A stretch of 64,000 bases of DNA, from NCBI GenBank assembly GCA_001870995.2, contig MLAV02000005.1, forward strand, positions 248,001 through 312,000, written 5' to 3'. Numbering within the stretch: the first letter of the stretch is position 1; each line of letters begins with the position of its first letter. Positions 62,082 to 64,000 of the stretch are shown here, piece after piece. Position numbers and translations under genes: made by a program. The notes under the pieces were generated by a model, which was not told the origin of the DNA, ran no database searches, and saw only the letters and a list, made by a program, of their open reading frames with translations. This stretch comes from Chitinophaga sp. CB10. GTDB taxonomy: Bacteria; Bacteroidota; Bacteroidia; Chitinophagales; Chitinophagaceae.

Positions 62082-63230
62082 TTACGCATTCATCAGCTCC
62101 CGGCGGAGGTTGGCCTTTTGCCGGTTCAGGTATGCGCTCGGGGTTTCGCCTATGATCTTTTTGAAATAGGCATTAAAAGATGATTTGGCTTTGAAGCCTG
62201 ACTCGTAGGCAATGGTAAGTATGTTCACTGGCAGCCCCTTTTGCTGAATAGCCGTTATCAGTTCGGCAGCGCGAAGGATCCTGTACTCGTTAATATATTG
62301 ATAGAAAGTTTTATGCGCGTAAGCATTGAGCGTTTCGGACACGTGGTATTTGCTTTCACCTATCGCGTCGGAGAGTTTATCCAGCGTAAGGTCAGCATCT
62401 ACGTATAACATCGTTTTCCTTAAATGCTGTTCCAGTTTTTGCCAGATAACCAGGTGTTCCTCCGCAGAGAGCTGCATTTTTTTAGCCGATGTGCCTTCTG
62501 CCACAGGGCTGGGCGGTAATTCTGCCGGAACGGGTGTTTGCTCCTCCTCCTGTTCCAGGAGGTTTTCTGTTATGGAGATGCCGGTGTATTTATGCCGTAG
62601 GATGTCGATACAGATCAGTGACAAGAGGGTATAAACGATAAACCGGCAGAGTACTATATTTAGCGGCGCCCTCAGTAAAACGCTGCCGAATAAGGTAAAA
62701 AAGATGGAAACAACCGCCAGCAGCAATAATAAAGCCCCTATGTGGGTGATCAGCTTCCGCTCCGGCCCGGGGCTAAGCTCCTTGCGGCGCTTCAGGATTA
62801 ATACCGGGTATATGGAACCGGAGGCAATAAACAGCCAGGTGGAGGTACTGTTATAGATATCCAGGGCTTCATAGCCAACGGGCGCATAGGCATACAGCAG
62901 GCAGGCCACCGTGAGATAGCCCACCCCTACCAGCACAAAGGGCAGGAAATGGTACCATTGGGTGGCAGGGATAAAATGCTCATCCCGGCGCTTCAGCAGG
63001 TACAGGTAGGCCAGGGGACCGTAACACAGCCCAATGAAGGTGTTCATCTGGTTACGTATATGCGCATCCGATAGCACCCCATAGATGTAAAACTTAATTC
63101 CAAGATGGGTGGCAATACAAATCAACAATAAAATCAGCAGTACATCCGCCTTATCGCTCAGCCGCTTTTTCCATAACAGCAAAGCTGCCGTTAACGCCTG
63201 AAATGCACCTATGGAAATTATGTAAATCAT
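62082..63230 (-). CDS. Membrane-bound AraC-family regulator
   Basis: A 382-aa protein with seven or eight hydrophobic helices in residues about 1-215 and a DNA-binding AraC domain of two HTH motifs at the C-terminus (about 275-375; LTLDKLSDAIGESKYHVSETLNAYAHKTFYQYINEYRI and ILTIAYESGFKAKSSFNAYFKKIIGETPSAYL). Linker about 220-270 is acidic and Pro-rich. This 7TM-AraC type is a Bacteroidota speciality; the signal is not known, and the protein would have to contact DNA from the membrane. It is divergent from the TonB-dependent receptor gene at 63462, which it may control. Confidence 0.9.
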   Translation of the reverse strand: MIYIISIGAFQALTAALLLWKKRLSDKADVLLILLLICIATHLGIKFYIYGVLSDAHIRNQMNTFIGLCYGPLAYLYLLKRRDEHFIPATQWYHFLPFVLVGVGYLTVACLLYAYAPVGYEALDIYNSTSTWLFIASGSIYPVLILKRRKELSPGPERKLITHIGALLLLLAVVSIFFTLFGSVLLRAPLNIVLCRFIVYTLLSLICIDILRHKYTGISITENLLEQEEEQTPVPAELPPSPVAEGTSAKKMQLSAEEHLVIWQKLEQHLRKTMLYVDADLTLDKLSDAIGESKYHVSETLNAYAHKTFYQYINEYRILRAAELITAIQQKGLPVNILTIAYESGFKAKSSFNAYFKKIIGETPSAYLNRQKANLRRELMNA

Positions 63231-63271
63231 ATGTCCGCACTATACCTCAAATATATACACGCAGTATTACG

Positions 63272-63314
63272 CCAATGTTAATTCAGCCGTTTTGCGAGGA
63301 GCAAAACGCATTGG
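63272..63314. promoter_or_regulatory. Two-part inverted repeat in the divergent AraC/receptor region
   Basis: The inner arms CGTTTTGC (63288-63295) and GCAAAACG (63301-63308) are perfect. Outer arms CCAATG (63272-63277) and CATTGG (63309-63314) extend the pairing after a 10-nt bulge. It lies 42-84 bp from the AraC ATG and about 150-190 bp from the receptor ATG. Operator function is inferred. Confidence 0.45.
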
Positions 63315-63461
63315 TAATAATTTGGTAACCTGGAATAAATTATTGAAAACCAATACAGTCAGGTACAGATCTATCGGATTTTGCCGGTGGACGTCCGTAT
63401 GCGCCGACACGGTCGAACAGGAATGCCCCTTACCTCACTTTTGCTGAAAAAATTATCAACT

Positions 63462-64000
63462 ATGATATCGGGTAATAAGAAAATTCCTATCACCTTATGT
63501 GCATCCCTGCTGGCAGGAATAGCCGGTTACGGGCAGACGATCAAGGGTACGGTCGGCGATAAAGACGGTCAGCTTCCCGGGGCTACCATCCTGGCCCCCG
63601 CCAGCAAGCAGGGTACTTCCACCGACCTCAATGGGGCCTTTACCCTCAATACCCAGTTAACCGGGAAAGTGAAAATCATTGTATCCTATATAGGGCACGA
63701 GCCTAAAGAGCTGGAGCTGGACATCCGCAAAGGCGTGAACGATGCGGGCCGTATCGAGCTATCCGCCACCGCCCAACTGGGAGAGGTGCTGGTAAAAGGC
63801 ACTATGGTTCCCTCCCAGCTGAAAGCGCTGAGCATTAAGAAGAACTCACTTGCCATCATGGATGTGATTGCGGCGGATGCCATCGGGAAGCTGCCGGACC
63901 GTAACGCTGCCGAGGCGGTACAGCGGGTGCAGGGCGTAGCCGTGGCCCGTTATCATGGCGAGGCGGATGCCGCTACCGTACGTGGTACGCCTTTCGCCTG
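63462..64000 (+). CDS. TonB-dependent receptor, N-terminal part, cut by window end
   Basis: ATG 63462 opens a frame that runs to the last base with no stop; 179 full codons are visible. It has a signal peptide (about 1-25, ending GYGQ), a carboxypeptidase-like beta domain (about 27-105, IKGTVGDKDGQLPGATILAPA and SYIGHEPKELEL) and the start of the plug with LGEVLVKGTM and the block IGKLPDRNAAEAVQRVQGVAV that is typical of Caulobacter-type TonB-dependent receptors (TIGR01782). This kind imports oligosaccharides or similar ligands. It is probably regulated with the divergent AraC gene. Confidence 0.85.
   Translation, partial: MISGNKKIPITLCASLLAGIAGYGQTIKGTVGDKDGQLPGATILAPASKQGTSTDLNGAFTLNTQLTGKVKIIVSYIGHEPKELELDIRKGVNDAGRIELSATAQLGEVLVKGTMVPSQLKALSIKKNSLAIMDVIAADAIGKLPDRNAAEAVQRVQGVAVARYHGEADAATVRGTPFA

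Noticed and set aside
1..64000. CRISPR array, tRNA, rRNA or intact insertion sequence
   Set aside because: No regularly spaced direct repeats, no cloverleaf or rRNA sequence, and no transposase with terminal repeats were found by eye.

Overview
The window is chromosomal DNA of a Bacteroidota bacterium, most likely family Chitinophagaceae and close to Chitinophaga. The evidence is a SusC/SusD pair behind an ECF sigma factor and a FecR anti-sigma factor, a type IX secretion (T9SS) sorting domain, a DUF6515 and a DUF5916 protein, many glycoside hydrolases, promoters of the Bacteroidota type (TAnnTTTG at -7) and few Shine-Dalgarno sites. The genus is an inference from gene content. I see no rRNA, tRNA, CRISPR array, intact transposon or prophage.

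Layout. 0.1-1.3 kb: a TetR regulator and a universal stress protein that share a palindromic operator-like motif. 1.4-5.4 kb: three secreted surface proteins, of which the first is frameshifted and the third has no start codon ahead of its signal peptide. 5.5-8.9 kb: MprF (lysyl-phosphatidylglycerol synthase and flippase) followed by a VirJ/AcvB-type hydrolase. 8.9-12 kb: a degenerate LytTR regulator, a small HTH protein and a thioredoxin-fold protein without its CxxC. 12.2-17.2 kb: a DUF5916 outer-membrane-type protein and a GH20 hexosaminidase. 17.5-20 kb: an FMN glutamate-synthase-like protein and an amidohydrolase. 20.1-23.9 kb: the oxidative pentose phosphate operon gnd-zwf-pgl. 24.3-26.9 kb: ppc. 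27-29 kb: a TonB gene with a long structured leader region. 29-34.2 kb: YitT, GH5-like, NagX-like, SDR and LUD-domain genes. 34.2-39.7 kb: a lipoprotein, a GH105, a cell-wall amidase, a DJ-1/PfpI protein and an aldo/keto reductase. 39.7-40.95 kb: a 1.25-kb stretch with no recognised gene but many inverted repeats. 41-46.9 kb: ADP-ribosylglycohydrolase, DUF6515, TPM-domain, VOC and DUF5710 proteins. 47-54.4 kb: an ECF sigma, FecR, SusC (with STN domain) and SusD locus. 54.4-61.7 kb: a nuclease/phosphatase-fold protein and a four-gene phosphorelay (receiver, receiver-kinase, CHASE3-GAF kinase with three receivers, CheR). 62-64 kb: a membrane AraC regulator divergent from a truncated TonB-dependent receptor gene.

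How the parts fit. The sigma/FecR/SusC/SusD set is a classical trans-envelope nutrient sensor and importer. GH20, GH5-like, GH105 and NagX-like genes fit a life on amino-sugar and plant polysaccharides. The PPP operon and ppc are central carbon metabolism. The least ordinary parts are non-coding: an element with a U-tract terminator upstream of tonB, an 18-bp palindrome found twice in the same orientation to a downstream gene, two similar hairpins in the 40-kb gap, and the two lesions in the 1.4-5.4 kb surface cluster.
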